A stretch of DNA of 64,000 nt. Origin: an uncultured Clostridia bacterium (GTDB lineage: Bacteria; Bacillota; Clostridia; Christensenellales; UBA1242). Positions 25,071 to 33,643 of the stretch are shown here, one piece after another. The position numbers were made by a program, and so were the translations under genes. The notes under the pieces are model-generated. The model was not told the DNA's origin, did not search any database, and saw only the letters and a list, made by a program, of their open reading frames with translations. Location of the stretch: the NCBI GenBank assembly GCA_934754475.1, contig CAKVHV010000003.1, positions 124,001-188,000 on the forward strand. The letters run 5' to 3'. Each line of letters opens with the position of its first letter. Position 1 is the stretch's first letter.

Positions 25071-25104
25071 CTTAATCACCTATAAAATTATTTAAATCTA
25101 CAAT

Positions 25105-25133
25105 ATGATAGCATAATTTACAAATATTGACAA
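25105..25133 (-). promoter_or_regulatory. Promoter of the M20 gene
   Basis: TTGTCA, a 17-base spacer and TATCAT on the minus strand, about 35 bases before the start codon. The rest of the 25071-25347 gap is very AT-rich with no other feature seen. Confidence 0.7.
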
Positions 25134-25347
25134 TTATTTGAATACTATACTTTCAAAATTTTGTTGTCCCATCAATTTTATTATTTGCAAAAAAATCCAC
25201 CTAATTCTATTGATTTATTATATATTTAAATTTTAGTGTTTAATTTTTAAAGTTATGAAATATTTTTGAACAATGCAACAAAATTATTGTGTAAATTTAA
25301 AATCTATGATAAATTTTTAAAAAAGTAAATGGAGAAAATAAAAATAT

Positions 25348-26649
25348 ATGAAAGAAGTTACAAGCAAAGAATTATTAAAACAAATTTCTATTATTGCCAA
25401 AGACGATATTGAAATTATAAATATAGTCAAAGATGTTGTTGCTAAGATTATATCCCTTCCAAATGGAACAAAAACGACATTGGTTAGATTATTAGATTAC
25501 AACCCCGCAGAAAATCGTGTTGAACTTTCGACACAAGAAAAAGTGTTTTATTGCACAAAAAAAGTGTGCAAAATGATAGGAATAGATTTGGAACTTGTTG
25601 ATGACGCACAAAGGCTGGCGTATTATAATCAATTTGTAAAACATGATGAGCCAACAAAAGAAAATAATACAAACACTCTAGATAATGGAAAACTAAATAT
25701 GGTTGCAACCATGAAAGATAAAATTACTGAAAACTCGGCATGGTGTGCATCTTTTATTCTTGCATGGAAACTTTTTCAAGAAAAATATTTAAAAAACGAT
25801 TTTGAAATCACAAACAAAAATGAGTTAATTGAAAATTTGGTTGATTCGAATTCAAAAGCAGTTTTTGTTAATGACAAGGATTGTTATCAAAATGCTGGTA
25901 AGGCTACTGAAAAGTTAAAAAAAGAAATAGAAAAAGCGCTAAAGAAAAAGTTTAAAACAAAAAGCGACATTCTTAATAATTTTACTTTTTCTAAAGATGA
26001 AAACACTACAGATTTTTTGATTTATGCGATTATCATGTTTAATTTAAAATTTCCAAAATCTTTTGAACCGGCTTGGACTAAGTTGCCATTTGGAAAATAT
26101 AATACATGTGTAAATTACTTTGGTGTGATGCAAAATTCAAAAGAAAATAAGTTATTTAATCAAGTAAAACCATTGTTTTTTGAAAGCGAAGATGAGTTTG
26201 CTGTATCTTTACTGAGCAAAGACAACAAACAAGTTGTTTTGTATAGAACGGATGAGCTTAATAATTTTGAAGAAACCTTTAATAAAGTTGATTATAAGTC
26301 CAAAGAAAATTTTAATAAGATTGAAGTAAAATCTTTCTTAATGCCAGAGCTTCATATTGATTTAACTAAAAAATACGATGACCTTTGTCACTCTTTGTTT
26401 ATTTCAAAAAGTGATAATAAATCATACAATATTTTACAAGCTCTTCAAACTTTAAAATTGGATTTGAATAACAAGGGAGTTAAGGTAAAAAGTGAAGCAT
26501 CATTATTAATCAGAGAAACAACGGGCTTTAGACCAATTGATACAAACAAAAAAGATTTTATATTCAAAAATACTTTTTATATGTTTATAGTTGAAAACGA
26601 TAGTCCTATAGTTGCTTTGAGAGTTGAAGATATCAAAGAATTTATTTAA
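25348..26649 (+). CDS. Divergent serpin-like protein
   Basis: A 433-residue protein without signal peptide. The last 130 residues follow the order of a serpin fold. KIEVKSFLMPELHIDLTKKY resembles the serpin VKLPKFKIESEYDL strand. LQTLKLDLNNKGVKVKSEAS resembles HKAFIEVNEEGTEAAAAT before the reactive loop. FKNTFYMFIVENDSPIVALR resembles the closing FLFLIRDNKTGSILFMGRV. The reactive-loop segment would be about SLLIRETTGFRPIDT. Near residue 130, NSAWCASFILAWKLF replaces the usual NVFISPLSI-type helix. If correct it would be a protease inhibitor or a non-inhibitory relative acting inside the cell. GGAG lies before the ATG with a long spacer. Moderate confidence. Confidence 0.5.
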   Translation: MKEVTSKELLKQISIIAKDDIEIINIVKDVVAKIISLPNGTKTTLVRLLDYNPAENRVELSTQEKVFYCTKKVCKMIGIDLELVDDAQRLAYYNQFVKHDEPTKENNTNTLDNGKLNMVATMKDKITENSAWCASFILAWKLFQEKYLKNDFEITNKNELIENLVDSNSKAVFVNDKDCYQNAGKATEKLKKEIEKALKKKFKTKSDILNNFTFSKDENTTDFLIYAIIMFNLKFPKSFEPAWTKLPFGKYNTCVNYFGVMQNSKENKLFNQVKPLFFESEDEFAVSLLSKDNKQVVLYRTDELNNFEETFNKVDYKSKENFNKIEVKSFLMPELHIDLTKKYDDLCHSLFISKSDNKSYNILQALQTLKLDLNNKGVKVKSEASLLIRETTGFRPIDTNKKDFIFKNTFYMFIVENDSPIVALRVEDIKEFI

Positions 26650-26683
26650 AATTAATTTTAAATAAAATTTTATTACACAACTA

Positions 26684-26716
26684 AAAAATGCTACTCATGT
26701 TTTGAGTAGCATTTTT
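26684..26716. terminator. Bidirectional intrinsic terminator
   Basis: AAAAATGCTACTC pairs perfectly over 13 bp with GAGTAGCATTTTT around a seven-base loop, between the convergent serpin-like gene and the pyrG operon end. Confidence 0.9.
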
Positions 26717-26735
26717 AATATTTTCAAAAGTTGTT

Positions 26736-27014
26736 TTAAATTTCACTTTCGTTATTTTTTTGTATTTGTGAGTCTTTGACTTTGATTTTCTTTGGTTTAA
26801 AGAACTTGATTGCAAGAAAGACTGTGAGTGACATAAGGATTATAAATATTGCACCAAAGGTTATGCTCATTATATACATTCCCATAAATGTTGTAGGTGT
26901 GTCGCCCGTAATTTTTGGGGTTTTGATTGCAAGAATTAGATAGCCGACTGTTGAATAAAGCAAATATATATTGATACAATTCAAGAGTGTTACGATTATA
27001 ATTTTCAACTTTTT
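26736..27014 (-). CDS. Small two-helix membrane protein, unknown function
   Basis: A 92-residue protein with two membrane helices: residues 4-27 (LKIIIVTLLNCINIYLLYST) and about 48-70 (YIMSITFGAIFIILMSLTVF). A lysine-rich cytoplasmic tail ends in KNNESEI. I start it at ATG 27014, which has GGAG seven bases upstream and lies just after the lipoprotein stop; a longer frame upstream would run through that gene. It is the last gene of the pyrG-lipoprotein unit and shares a terminator with the convergent serpin-like gene. No family recognised. Confidence 0.7.
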   Translation of the reverse strand, partial: KKLKIIIVTLLNCINIYLLYSTVGYLILAIKTPKITGDTPTTFMGMYIMSITFGAIFIILMSLTVFLAIKFFKPKKIKVKDSQIQKNNESEI

Positions 27015-27018
27015 CATA

Positions 27019-27663
27019 CTACTTCTCCAACTCAAAATATTTTGGTGTTTCGCCATCAAAATAATGGAATTTATCTTCGGTCTCAATTGGACGATTGACT
27101 TCAAAACTTTCAAATTTTTTAAGTGCTCTTGCAATTTTTGCTGGTGAATAAATTAGTGGTTTTTCAAGAGTTTCTTCCTTGGTGGCAATCGTGTTCCAAA
27201 GATTAAGTGCAAAGTTTGAGCAGTTGTTTAGTGGTGACCAATAATCGTGAGAATCAATAAAGTTATTGATTTTTTCTATATCTTCAAGACTTACACCGCA
27301 AGTAATTGATACTCTTCCGTTGTATTTATCAAAGTCTTTGATATAATTGCTTTCCACATTGTACCATACTCCAAAGTGTGCCTTAATTGACCACGTTCCA
27401 ATGGAGATTGTTTTGCTTGGCTCAAGTGTATTTTTTCCTATTGAAATGTTGTCTTCCGAGATGTTTTCAACAGACAAAAACGCATGACCCAAGTTAAATA
27501 GTCCAAAGTGCGATTCGCTGTTTCCGTCAAATGTAAAAAGTGAAAGTAAGGCAACATCGCTTGAATCTATTGTTGTGTAGTGCTTGGTGTCGTCTTGACT
27601 GCATGCACAAAACGAAAACACACAAAGCATTATTAAGATACAATATGTCACGAATTTTTTCAT
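27019..27663 (-). CDS. Lipoprotein with permuted papain-like (NlpC/P60-type) motifs
   Basis: A 214-residue exported protein. The N-terminus is a signal peptide (MKKFVTYCILIMLCVFSFCAC) with a possible lipobox cysteine at 19 or 21. The rest shows LGHAFLSVEN (His) early and NNCSNFALNLWN (Cys) near residue 147, the His-then-Cys order of circularly permuted NlpC/P60-like enzymes and related DUF4105-type proteins. These are hydrolases or acyl-transferases, often at the cell wall. The assignment is tentative. The gene starts three bases after the pyrG stop without a clear ribosome-binding site, so it depends on pyrG translation, an odd partner for an envelope protein. Confidence 0.6.
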   Translation of the reverse strand: MKKFVTYCILIMLCVFSFCACSQDDTKHYTTIDSSDVALLSLFTFDGNSESHFGLFNLGHAFLSVENISEDNISIGKNTLEPSKTISIGTWSIKAHFGVWYNVESNYIKDFDKYNGRVSITCGVSLEDIEKINNFIDSHDYWSPLNNCSNFALNLWNTIATKEETLEKPLIYSPAKIARALKKFESFEVNRPIETEDKFHYFDGETPKYFELEK

Positions 27664-27666
27664 ATG

Positions 27667-29289
27667 TTAGTCTAATCTACTTTTTTTAATATTTCCAATT
27701 GCTTGGTTTACAAAACCAGCAAATAATGGGTGTGGCTTGTATGGACGAGATTTAAATTCAGGGTGGAATTGACAAGCAACAAAGAATGGATGGTCTTTGT
27801 ATTCAATAATCTCAACCAAGTTTTTGTCGTCGTTAATTCCGCTTATGGTGAGTCCCGCTTTTACAAAAGTGTCTGCATAAGCATTGTTAAATTCAAATCT
27901 ATGACGATGACGTTCAACAATGTCTGGCATTCCATAAAGTTGTCTAGCTTTAGTTCCGTCGAGCAAGTGGCACTTGTAATTGCCAAGTCTCATTGTTGCA
28001 CCTTTGTCTTGAATAAACTTTTGTTCATTCATCATATGGATAACTGGATTTTGAGTGTCGGGGTCAAACTCAGTGCTATTAGCATCCTTGAGACCAACAA
28101 CATCTCTTGCAAACTCAATACAAGCAATTTGCATGCCTAAACACAATCCAAGATAAGGGACTTTGTTTTCTCTGCAATATTTGGCAGTCATAATCTTGCC
28201 TTCAATTCCACGAGAACCAAATCCGCCTGGAACAACTATTCCGTCGTAGCCTTTGAGAACATCTTTGACTTGCATAACTTCAATGTCTTCGCTAGAAATT
28301 ATGTCGATATGTGCTTTGTATTTATTTTTGAGTGCGGCATGTTTAATGGCTTCACTTACGGATAAATACGAGTCGGGAACTTCGGTGTATTTTCCGACTA
28401 TGGCGATATTTACAACTGGCATATCGCTTTCAATAGCGTCAACCATATTTTTCCAATTGGACAAATTTGGATTGCCGAGTGGAAGTCCGAGTTTTTCACA
28501 AACAATTCGGTCTAGCCCTTGATTATTCAAAACAAGTGGAACTTCATAAATGCTTGAGCAATCTGGATTGTGAATAACACATTCCGGCTCATCAAGATTG
28601 CAAAACATCGCAATCTTTCGTTTGTTGTGGTCGCTAAGTTCAATATTTTTGCCCGTTCTACAAACTATAATGTCTGGACTTAGTCCAAGAGATGTAAGTT
28701 CCTTGACACTATGTTGAGTAGGTTTTGTTTTAACTTCGCCAGCCGACTCAAGATAAGGAACAAGTGTGCAGTGGATATGCAAGTAGTTTCCGGGTTTGAG
28801 TTCTCTTTCAAATTGTCTGATTGCTTCCAAGAAAGCAAGTCCTTCGATGTCACCAACTGTTCCGCCGATTTCAATTATAACCACATCAATATCTGGACTC
28901 GAACACGAACGCATAGCATTTTTTATTTCGCCAGTAACATGTGGAACAACTTGAATAGTTGCGCCCAAAAATTCTCCACGACGTTCCTTGGATATAATGC
29001 TAGAATAAATCTTGCCACTTGTATAGTTGCAATTTCTATCAAAATCTATATCCAAAAATCTCTCATAATGTCCTATATCCAAATCGGTTTCGCATCCGTC
29101 TTGGGTTACAAAAACTTCGCCATGTTGTAATGGATTCATTGTGCCGGGGTCGACATTAATGTATGGGTCTAGTTTTTGGATAGTGACCCTAAGCCCCCTT
29201 TCAATGAGTAGTCTTCCAAGACTGGCAGCGGTAATGCCTTTGCCCAAACTGGATACAACACCGCCCGTAACAAAAATATACTTACTCAT
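27667..29289 (-). CDS. pyrG: CTP synthase
   Basis: A 540-residue enzyme that aminates UTP to CTP with glutamine. The N-terminal synthetase domain begins [23 protein letters not shown] and includes [16 protein letters not shown] and the [10 protein letters not shown] segment. The C-terminal glutamine amidotransferase domain has the nucleophile in [10 protein letters not shown] (about residue 382) and the His-Glu pair in QFHPE. Length and motifs are normal. A promoter lies at 29318-29347 with a short leader, so the long reiterative-transcription leader known for Bacillus pyrG is not seen. Two envelope-protein genes follow in the same operon. Confidence 0.97.
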   Translation of the reverse strand: MSKYIFVTGGVVSSLGKGITAASLGRLLIERGLRVTIQKLDPYINVDPGTMNPLQHGEVFVTQDGCETDLDIGHYERFLDIDFDRNCNYTSGKIYSSIISKERRGEFLGATIQVVPHVTGEIKNAMRSCSSPDIDVVIIEIGGTVGDIEGLAFLEAIRQFERELKPGNYLHIHCTLVPYLESAGEVKTKPTQHSVKELTSLGLSPDIIVCRTGKNIELSDHNKRKIAMFCNLDEPECVIHNPDCSSIYEVPLVLNNQGLDRIVCEKLGLPLGNPNLSNWKNMVDAIESDMPVVNIAIVGKYTEVPDSYLSVSEAIKHAALKNKYKAHIDIISSEDIEVMQVKDVLKGYDGIVVPGGFGSRGIEGKIMTAKYCRENKVPYLGLCLGMQIACIEFARDVVGLKDANSTEFDPDTQNPVIHMMNEQKFIQDKGATMRLGNYKCHLLDGTKARQLYGMPDIVERHRHRFEFNNAYADTFVKAGLTISGINDDKNLVEIIEYKDHPFFVACQFHPEFKSRPYKPHPLFAGFVNQAIGNIKKSRLD

Positions 29290-29317
29290 AAAATTTCTCC
29301 TTATTCAAACTAATTTT

Positions 29318-29347
29318 ATGTTACACCAATTTGTAAATGCTAGTCAA
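29318..29347 (-). promoter_or_regulatory. Promoter of pyrG
   Basis: TTGACT, an 18-base spacer and TAACAT on the minus strand; AAGGAG and the ATG follow within 30 bases. Confidence 0.65.
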
Positions 29348-29496
29348 ATAAATAAAATAAATTTATTATTTTAATTGGTGATAATAAGGGTTTTGAAATT
29401 TTATTTTGTAAGTATATTTTTCATAATACTTAAGGTTTTCTAGTTTGTTTGCATTTTAAATTTACTATAAATTTTTGATGTTTCAAAAAACTATTT

Positions 29497-30768
29497 TTAC
29501 ATAACTTTTTTAATTCTAAAAGTGTCAGATACAACTGCCCAGTTGGTTGCATCAAAATTGTTTATCGTCCAGTAACTAAGTCCACCCAAATTGTACTTGG
29601 TGACAAGGTCTAATCTTGAGCCGATACTTAACGCGTCGTCAAACCAAACAACATGCTCTTTTCCGTCCGCATCTCTATAATTAAAATATGGTGCTTTGGA
29701 GAGAGTGTCAAACATAATGGTTGCATTGTTTTCATAGGCTAGTCTTAGTGCTTGCTTGTTGGTTATGGTTCTTGCACTCGTGCCTTTAACATATGGAATA
29801 GTCCAATCATACGCGTAGTTTGGCATGCCCATCAAAATCTTTTGCGATGGGATTTGAGTTACGGCATATGCTATTACTCTTTCTACTTGATTGTATGGAC
29901 TTATTGCTTGTGGCTCGCCATAAATGTATCCCCATTCATATGTCATTATAATTACTCGGTCGGCAATCTCGCCAATCGCTTTGTAGTCGTGTGCTTGATA
30001 CAAACTCCCCGTCATATTATCTCTGTTTTTTGGAGCAACAGCGACGGATAAGGTTTTGTTAATTCCAACAAGTTCAGCCTTTAATTCACGCAAAAATGCA
30101 GTGTAATTATTTCTGTCTTCTGGTCTTAAATATTCAAAGTCTATGTCAACTCCCATATAGTTTTTGTCAGTAAGTGTAGTTTTAATGGCATTAAACAAAT
30201 TTTGCTTAGCGGTTGGATTTACAAATATTTCGTGTGCAATATCTCCGTCAAATCCGCCTTCGCTACTAATATTGGTCACTACCATAATAGGTGCGACGTT
30301 CGAATTTCTAGCACTTGAAATTAGACTATCATCATTTAGTGGAGTTAGACTTCCGTCTAAGTTTACTTGATAACTAAATGGACTTAGATATGTTAGATAT
30401 TCAAGTGTGTCATTTAGTACACTTTGACTAATTGACGGAATGGCATAGCCATTGACTTCTATTTCCTTTCGCACATCGGGAATGTTTATTATATCGCCGA
30501 TGTTTATCATATTTGGGTTAGTGATTTGTGGGTTGGCAGATATTAAGTCGTTTAGTAGTATTCCATTTGCTCTAGCGATTGAATACAATGTGTCACCACG
30601 TTTAACTTGATAACTTGTAATTCTCTTAAGCGGAATAAATAGATTTTGACCAACGGAAATTTCGTTTGGATTTGTTATATTATTAATTCTAGCAATCTCG
30701 TTTTGGCTTATGTTATAATTTTGTGCAATGCTATATAGTGTTTCTCCAGTTCTAACTGTATGTATCAT
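29497..30768 (-). CDS. LysM-LysM-GH18 spore peptidoglycan hydrolase (SleL/YaaH-like)
   Basis: A 423-residue protein with two LysM peptidoglycan-binding domains (residues 2-46 with RTGETLYSIAQNY, 51-95 with KRGDTLYSIARAN) and a GH18 glycosidase domain (about 105-423). The catalytic DxDxE motif is in MGVDIDFEYL. YaaH/SleL proteins are cortical-fragment N-acetylglucosaminidases of spore germination, made without a signal peptide and placed on the spore; this protein also lacks one. AAGGAG lies five bases before the ATG. The gap upstream has no obvious housekeeping promoter, which would fit sporulation-sigma control. Two TTGGCAGT copies lie 86-110 bases upstream. Confidence 0.92.
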   Translation of the reverse strand: MIHTVRTGETLYSIAQNYNISQNEIARINNITNPNEISVGQNLFIPLKRITSYQVKRGDTLYSIARANGILLNDLISANPQITNPNMINIGDIINIPDVRKEIEVNGYAIPSISQSVLNDTLEYLTYLSPFSYQVNLDGSLTPLNDDSLISSARNSNVAPIMVVTNISSEGGFDGDIAHEIFVNPTAKQNLFNAIKTTLTDKNYMGVDIDFEYLRPEDRNNYTAFLRELKAELVGINKTLSVAVAPKNRDNMTGSLYQAHDYKAIGEIADRVIIMTYEWGYIYGEPQAISPYNQVERVIAYAVTQIPSQKILMGMPNYAYDWTIPYVKGTSARTITNKQALRLAYENNATIMFDTLSKAPYFNYRDADGKEHVVWFDDALSIGSRLDLVTKYNLGGLSYWTINNFDATNWAVVSDTFRIKKVM

Positions 30769-30987
30769 GTTAACTCCTTATTTGTTATTTTCTTATAATA
30801 TTTATTCGCTCTAAAATTTATTTGTGAATGATTGCTGTTTTTATTTAATAACAACTGCCAAATAAACTTTACTGCCAAGTTAAAATTTTTTTAAATTTTG
30901 AAGTGAATTGCATTTAAGGTTTTTCTAAATAATGAGTTAATGATAATAATAAGTATTTCTACTAACATAAAATTACTAGACAAACAA

Positions 30988-31035
30988 AAAACATATCACC
31001 TAAGAATTGTAATATCTTTCTTTATGATATGTTTT
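30988..31035 (-). terminator. Intrinsic terminator after rdgB
   Basis: AAAACATATCA pairs with TGATATGTTTT around a 26-base loop, with a T run on the minus strand, ten bases past the rdgB stop. Confidence 0.75.
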
Positions 31036-31044
31036 AATTTATTA

Positions 31045-31662
31045 TTAATATTCGCTATCGTCTAGTCCACGATAATTAATGCTATCCAAATACTCCTTAA
31101 TTGGTGTCATAGCAAGCGCTCTATGGGATACACTATCTTTTTCTTCGGTGGTTGCTTGACCAAAAGTTTTGCCAAGTTTGTTTGACCAAAAAATGCAGTC
31201 GTATCCAAAACTTTCATCGCCAATTTTGGATTTGGTTATTAGTCCATATGTTTTGCCTTCTTGTATCATAGTATATCCGTCTGGCATGATTAAAACTGCA
31301 TAGCATTGCATATAAGCAGTTCTGTCTTGAATTCCAAGTAATTTTTCAAGAACTAATTTTCGATTGCCTTCGTCACCAAGTCCGCTGTATCTAGCACTAT
31401 AAACTCCGGGTTCGTAGTTTATAGCTTTGACACATAGTCCGCTATCATCAGCAAGAACTGCGCAGTCTAATTTTTGACTTACTACATAGTCGTGAACAGC
31501 ACGTGCTTTGATTAGTGCATTTTCTTCAAAAGTAAGTCCGTCTTCAACTATGTCTTGGTCAAATCCAATATCTTTGAGAGTCAAAAATTGATATAACTTA
31601 AAGATTCTTTTAATCTCACTTATTTTGTGTTGGTTGTTTGTTGCAAGTACAATTTTTCTCAT
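31045..31662 (-). CDS. rdgB: XTP/dITP diphosphatase (RdgB/HAM1)
   Basis: A 205-residue housecleaning enzyme that removes non-canonical purine nucleotides such as dITP and XTP. Motifs are LATNNQHKISEI (nucleotide-binding start), ADDSGLCV (metal), GVYSARYSG, SFGYDCIFW and SHRALA near the end. ATG 31662 is chosen because AGGAG lies five bases upstream; a longer frame runs into galE. It is the last gene of the fhs operon, 22 bases after the galE stop, and is followed by a terminator. Confidence 0.92.
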   Translation of the reverse strand: MRKIVLATNNQHKISEIKRIFKLYQFLTLKDIGFDQDIVEDGLTFEENALIKARAVHDYVVSQKLDCAVLADDSGLCVKAINYEPGVYSARYSGLGDEGNRKLVLEKLLGIQDRTAYMQCYAVLIMPDGYTMIQEGKTYGLITKSKIGDESFGYDCIFWSNKLGKTFGQATTEEKDSVSHRALAMTPIKEYLDSINYRGLDDSEY

Positions 31663-31684
31663 TTTGTCTCCTGTGTTATTTAAT

Positions 31685-32689
31685 TTATTTTTTGTGTTTA
31701 CAAAAGTTCCATGCGTCTTTGCACATATCTTCAATTGTTTTTTCACATTCAAAGCCTAACTCGGCTTTGGCTTTGTCGGTTTTGGCAAAGTTGGCAGGGA
31801 CATCTCCCGGTCTGCGGTCAGTAAAGTCGTATTTAACAATGTCTCCATTTGTATCGTTAAAAGTATTTACTAGTTCAAGCACAGTTGTGCCTTTGCCCGT
31901 TCCAAGATTGTATATGTGTAGTCCGCCATTCTCGTTTTCAATATGTTCAATCGCCTTAACATGCCCAATTGCCAAGTCAACAACGTGAATAAAGTCTCTT
32001 ATACATGTTCCGTCTCTAGTTTCGTAGTCGTTTCCGAATATGTGAAGAGTATCAGCCTTTCCTTCGGCAACTCTCAAAATATATGGCATCAAGTTGTTTG
32101 GAATTCCGTTTGGGTCTTCGCCAATAAGTCCAGATGAATGTGCGCCTACTGGGTTAAAGTATCTAAGAATTGTAAAGTCATATGAGTTATCTGAATTATA
32201 TATGTCTTTGAGAATCTCTTCAATAAAGCACTTTGTCATGCCATAAGGGTTGGTGGCTTTGTTACTTGGTGCAGTTTCGTCAATTGGGTTGGATTTTGGA
32301 AATCCATAAACACAAGCGGACGAACTAAACACCAACTTTTTAACACCATTTTCATTCATACATTTGAGTAGATTAAGTGTTCCTGTAATGTTGTTATCAT
32401 AATACTCAAGTGGCTTTTCGATGCTTTCTGAAACTGCTTTGAGTCCAGCAAAGTGAATAATGCTATCAAAAGTATTCTCGGCAAATACTTTTCTCAAATC
32501 TTCCTTGTTAAGAAGATTAATTTTGTAGAATTTTGGTCTTACTTTAGTAATTTTTTCAATCTTGTCTAGTACTTCAATCTTTGAGTTAACAAGATTGTCA
32601 ACTATCACAACTTCATGTCCGTTGTTGATTAATTCAACGACTGTGTGTGAACCAATAAATCCTAGCCCGCCTGTTACTAATATTTTCAT
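31685..32689 (-). CDS. galE: UDP-glucose 4-epimerase
   Basis: A 334-residue extended short-chain dehydrogenase that interconverts UDP-glucose and UDP-galactose. It has the NAD motif GGLGFIGSHTV at the N-terminus, VDNLVNS, HFAGLKAVSES, the catalytic SSSACVYG and YGMTK (Tyr-x-x-x-Lys), and RYFNPVGAH. All are typical of GalE. The ATG overlaps the stop of the preceding reductase gene (ATGA), with GGAG seven bases upstream inside that gene. It supplies UDP-galactose for surface polysaccharides; its place in an operon with fhs has no evident metabolic reason. Confidence 0.95.
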   Translation of the reverse strand: MKILVTGGLGFIGSHTVVELINNGHEVVIVDNLVNSKIEVLDKIEKITKVRPKFYKINLLNKEDLRKVFAENTFDSIIHFAGLKAVSESIEKPLEYYDNNITGTLNLLKCMNENGVKKLVFSSSACVYGFPKSNPIDETAPSNKATNPYGMTKCFIEEILKDIYNSDNSYDFTILRYFNPVGAHSSGLIGEDPNGIPNNLMPYILRVAEGKADTLHIFGNDYETRDGTCIRDFIHVVDLAIGHVKAIEHIENENGGLHIYNLGTGKGTTVLELVNTFNDTNGDIVKYDFTDRRPGDVPANFAKTDKAKAELGFECEKTIEDMCKDAWNFCKHKK

Positions 32690-33633
32690 TTTTCATTCTC
32701 CATTTTTTTGATGTTTTTGACATAGTTTAGGGCAGTAATCGAAGCGATTGCTCCGTCCGATGTTGCAGTAACTATTTGTCTAAGTGGGGTGTTTCTTATG
32801 TCTCCGACTGCATAAACACCACCAATGTTTGTCTCCATTTTTTCGTTTGTTACAATGTATCCGCTTTCGTCTCTCAAAACATTTTCGTCGATTATATCTG
32901 TGTTTGCCCCACGTCCAATTGCAACAAATATGCCGGATACATCAATTGTCTTTGTGTCGCCAGTTGGGATAAAAGTCAAATTGAACTTTTCGACATTTTC
33001 ACCTTCAATAGACTTAGGCTTACACTCCAAACAAAGTTCGATTTTATGCTCTTTTTCAATTTTATTATGTAGTTCTTCGACCAGTTTTGGGTCGGCTCTA
33101 AATTCGTTTCTGCGGTGAATTAGATATACAAGGCTAGCCTTTTCGGATAGATAAATTGCATCTTCAATTGCCGAATTTCCACCACCAACCACAGCAACAC
33201 TTTTGTTTTCAAACTTGTCTCTGTCGTTTAGACTGCTGTAACTTAGTCCATGTCCCAAATACTTGGTTTCGTTGTCAACTCCAAGTCGTCTTACTTGAGT
33301 TCCAATGCCAATAATAATCGAATATGCTTTGTAGACATGATTGTGTGTATAAACTTCCTTGATAGTCTGATTTAAGACTGTTTTTGTTACTTCTTCATGT
33401 ACAATCTCAATACCAGTAGATTTGAGATGTTCGTGCATTTTTTGCGAAAGTTCTTTTCCCGAAAGTTTTTGAAACCCTAAGTAGTTTGAAACACTACTAG
33501 TTGTTGCGATTTGTCCGCCAAATTCGTCTTTTTCAATAAGTAACGTATCAAGTTTGGTTTGCATGGCATAGATTCCCGCACTCATGCTAGCAGGACCACC
33601 GCCAAGTATAATTAAATCATAAATTTTTTCCAT
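32686..33633 (-). CDS. Thioredoxin-reductase-like flavoprotein lacking the CxxC
   Basis: A 315-residue protein with the two-domain fold of thioredoxin reductase: FAD motif LGGGPASMSAGIYA (about residues 10-23), second GxGxxG in VVGGGNSAIEDA, NADPH motif HRRNEFRA and the C-terminal GVYAVGDI. The redox-active pair usually in SYCATCDG is absent: the site reads SYSSLNDRD (residues 131-139), with Ser133 and Asn136 in place of the cysteines. It therefore cannot work as a classical thioredoxin reductase; a ferredoxin/flavodoxin-NADP reductase-type or other electron-transfer role is more likely. It lies ten bases after fhs and overlaps galE by four bases. Confidence 0.88.
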   Translation of the reverse strand: MEKIYDLIILGGGPASMSAGIYAMQTKLDTLLIEKDEFGGQIATTSSVSNYLGFQKLSGKELSQKMHEHLKSTGIEIVHEEVTKTVLNQTIKEVYTHNHVYKAYSIIIGIGTQVRRLGVDNETKYLGHGLSYSSLNDRDKFENKSVAVVGGGNSAIEDAIYLSEKASLVYLIHRRNEFRADPKLVEELHNKIEKEHKIELCLECKPKSIEGENVEKFNLTFIPTGDTKTIDVSGIFVAIGRGANTDIIDENVLRDESGYIVTNEKMETNIGGVYAVGDIRNTPLRQIVTATSDGAIASITALNYVKNIKKMENEK

Positions 33634-33643
33634 ATTGTACCTT

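Noticed and set aside
28711..29130. 139-codon plus-strand frame inside pyrG
   Set aside because: It lies antisense to a fully conserved CTP synthase and its product resembles nothing; it reflects codon bias on the opposite strand.
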